This document shows, piece after piece, positions 5,516-6,537 of a stretch of 6,537 nucleotides of DNA. Position 1 is the first letter of the stretch. Each line of letters begins with the position of its first letter. The DNA comes from Desulfobacterales bacterium (GTDB lineage Bacteria > Desulfobacterota > DSM-4660 > Desulfatiglandales > Desulfatiglandaceae), in the NCBI GenBank assembly GCA_022013615.1, contig JAKLQB010000473.1, positions 1-6,537 on the forward strand, written 5' to 3'. Position numbers and translations under genes: made by a program. Under the pieces are notes generated by a model that worked only from the letters and a program-made list of their open reading frames with translations, was not told the DNA's origin and searched no databases.

Positions 5516-5664
5516 ATTGTATCCGTTCAGGGTTTAAATTAAAGGTTCGAGGTTCAGAGGTTTAAGTTGGGGTTAGTAAAGCCTGACAAAGGAAAAACAA
5601 CCCTGAACCTTTGAACCGTGAACCTGACAACCTGAATACAATTCTTTACTGACTGGAGGTAAAT
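5516..5664. other. 149-bp gap between dctM and the synthetase gene
   Basis: No gene is visible. Nearly all of the gap is occupied by an inverted, roughly 7-8-nt periodic repeat (see 5543-5625). The last part carries GGAGGT at 5655-5660, the ribosome-binding site of the synthetase gene. No sigma-70-like promoter stands out, so the synthetase is probably read through from dctM, although the strong stem could reduce transcription. Confidence 0.45.
5543..5625. repeat. Inverted heptad-type repeat forming a 21-bp hairpin
   Basis: The left arm aggttcg-aggttca-gaggttt (5543-5563) pairs with 5605-5625. There is one true mismatch (5550 with 5618) and three G-T pairs in RNA, and the loop is 41 nt. The right side continues the periodicity as ccctgaa, cctttgaa, ccgtgaa, cctgacaa, cctgaat (5601-5637), units of 7-8 nt. 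A further ttcaggg at 5526-5532 can pair with ccctgaa at 5601-5607. The organisation parallels the inverted heptads at 979-1351, but the unit sequence is different and nothing gene-like lies between the arms. Confidence 0.75.
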
Positions 5665-6537
5665 ATGGGTGGTGAAACCCTGAAGGAGTGTTTTGTGGAT
5701 AGCTCCTCCATTTTTGGAGAAAAGAAAGCGATAAGCTTCCTCCGGAAGGGTGTTGTTGAAACGGAGATCAGTTATTCGGAATTGGATCGGGATTCAAACC
5801 GGTTGGCCAATACCTTCCTGGAATTGGGGGTTAATAAAGGTGACGGGGTAATCCTCTACCTCCAAAAATCCTTGATCTTCGTTGCTGCATATCTTGGGCT
5901 TCAAAAGATTGGGGCTATTGCAGTGCCTTTGAATCCAGGGTTCAAGAAGTCGGAGATGTCGTATTTAGTTGACGATGCGGATGCCAAATTAGTGCTAACA
6001 GGACCTGAACAGGAGACAATAATAAAAGGAATAAATTCCAGGCTTGCGACTATTGTGGTTAACACTGGAAAACCTTACCAGGATCTTGATTTTTTTCGGT
6101 CCGCCTCAGACGCTATGCCCCGGGTAGAGATAAGCCCGGAGGATGCGGGCCTTATTATATATACATCAGGAACCACTGGAAAACCCAAAGGGGCTGTGCT
6201 TAGCCAGAAGAACCTCGTTCATGATGCAAGAAATATAATAAGAATATGGGAGATAATAGAATCTGATGTGCTGTGTCATGCCCTTCCGCTTTTTCATGTG
6301 CATGGACTTTGTTTTGCTCTCCATACTGCCTTAATGGCCGGATCCCATGTGCTTATGCTGAATGAATTTGCTGTGGATAAAGTTGCTGATGTATTGGCGA
6401 AGAAGGAAGGTAAGAACACCTGTACTCTATTTATGGCGGTGCCATCCATGTATAGCAAGTTAACGGACTATTTGGAGGAAAGAAATCTGGATTTTGGGCA
6501 CATGCGGTTATGGACATCAGGCTCGGCGCCGCTCCTG
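5665..6537 (+). CDS. AMP-forming acyl-CoA synthetase, malonyl-CoA synthetase-like (partial, 3' end outside)
   Basis: Activates a carboxylic acid to its CoA thioester through an acyl-adenylate (ANL superfamily), in the cytoplasm. The frame is open from ATG 5665 to the last base (291 codons), about 60% of a normal protein of about 500 aa; the C-terminal domain is off the window. Visible motifs: ISYSELDRDSNRLANTFLELG (35-55), the P-loop YTSGTTGKPKG (166-176), LPLFHVHGLCFALHTALMAG (207-226), and MAVPSMYSKL followed by MRLWTSGSAPLL (257-266, 280-291). The FHVHGL and MRL-SGSAPLL patterns are those I recall from MatB/ACSF3 malonyl-CoA synthetases, more than from long-chain or acetyl-CoA enzymes. The start is supported by GGAGGT at 5655-5660, with a short 4-nt spacing. 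Position behind dctPQM implies that the transporter imports its substrate. Medium- or long-chain or aryl-CoA ligase activity remains possible because the malonate-binding arginine region is incompletely seen. Confidence 0.85.
   Translation, partial: MGGETLKECFVDSSSIFGEKKAISFLRKGVVETEISYSELDRDSNRLANTFLELGVNKGDGVILYLQKSLIFVAAYLGLQKIGAIAVPLNPGFKKSEMSYLVDDADAKLVLTGPEQETIIKGINSRLATIVVNTGKPYQDLDFFRSASDAMPRVEISPEDAGLIIYTSGTTGKPKGAVLSQKNLVHDARNIIRIWEIIESDVLCHALPLFHVHGLCFALHTALMAGSHVLMLNEFAVDKVADVLAKKEGKNTCTLFMAVPSMYSKLTDYLEERNLDFGHMRLWTSGSAPLL

Noticed and set aside
5516..5664. Intrinsic terminator ending the TRAP operon
   Set aside because: The inverted repeat has a 41-nt loop, and an A/C-rich stretch rather than a T-run follows the right arm.

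Overview
The window looks like a chromosomal segment of a Gram-negative anaerobe of the Desulfobacterota (sulfate-reducer) type. The evidence is indirect. The adenylate kinase is the long zinc-LID form I associate with Desulfovibrio/Desulfobacterium relatives. There is a complete tripartite TRAP transporter, common in that group. The intergenic DNA is full of short heptad-repeat arrays, a REP-like double hairpin and a decayed four-helix-bundle gene, a mix I recall from large desulfobacterial genomes. No rRNA or tRNA gene is present to confirm the taxonomy.

Layout, all intact genes on the plus strand. 172-855: adenylate kinase with its own leader, apparently unrelated to what follows. 856-1522: a 667-bp stretch without an intact gene. 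It holds a decayed minus-strand four-helix-bundle (S23/IVP-like) gene at about 1042-1303, bracketed by inverted arrays of a 7-nt unit (gaacatc) at 979-1022 and 1321-1351. 1523-2179: a GntR/FCD regulator. 2218-2275: a 58-bp REP/MITE-like double hairpin. 2352-3374: TRAP substrate-binding protein (DctP type). 3571-4149: small TRAP membrane subunit (DctQ). 4178-5515: large TRAP membrane subunit (DctM). 5543-5625: a second inverted heptad-like repeat of different sequence. 5665-6537: the first 291 codons of an AMP-forming acyl-CoA synthetase, cut by the window edge.

The likely functional unit runs from the GntR regulator through the synthetase: a carboxylate is captured in the periplasm by the binding protein, imported by DctQM using an ion gradient, and activated to its CoA thioester. 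The synthetase most resembles the malonyl-CoA synthetase (MatB/ACSF3) branch, judging from its LPLFHVHG and MRLWTSGSAPLL motifs. GntR regulator + TRAP transporter + MatB-like enzyme recalls the rhizobial malonate loci. Malonate (or a similar small carboxylate) is therefore the leading substrate hypothesis, but it is an inference. A malonyl-CoA decarboxylase would be expected just beyond the right edge.

The most unusual signal is the non-coding structure. Two inverted heptad-type arrays of unrelated sequence occur, one enclosing a broken four-helix-bundle gene and one closing directly on itself as a long hairpin. They may be different states or types of one class of genomic repeat.
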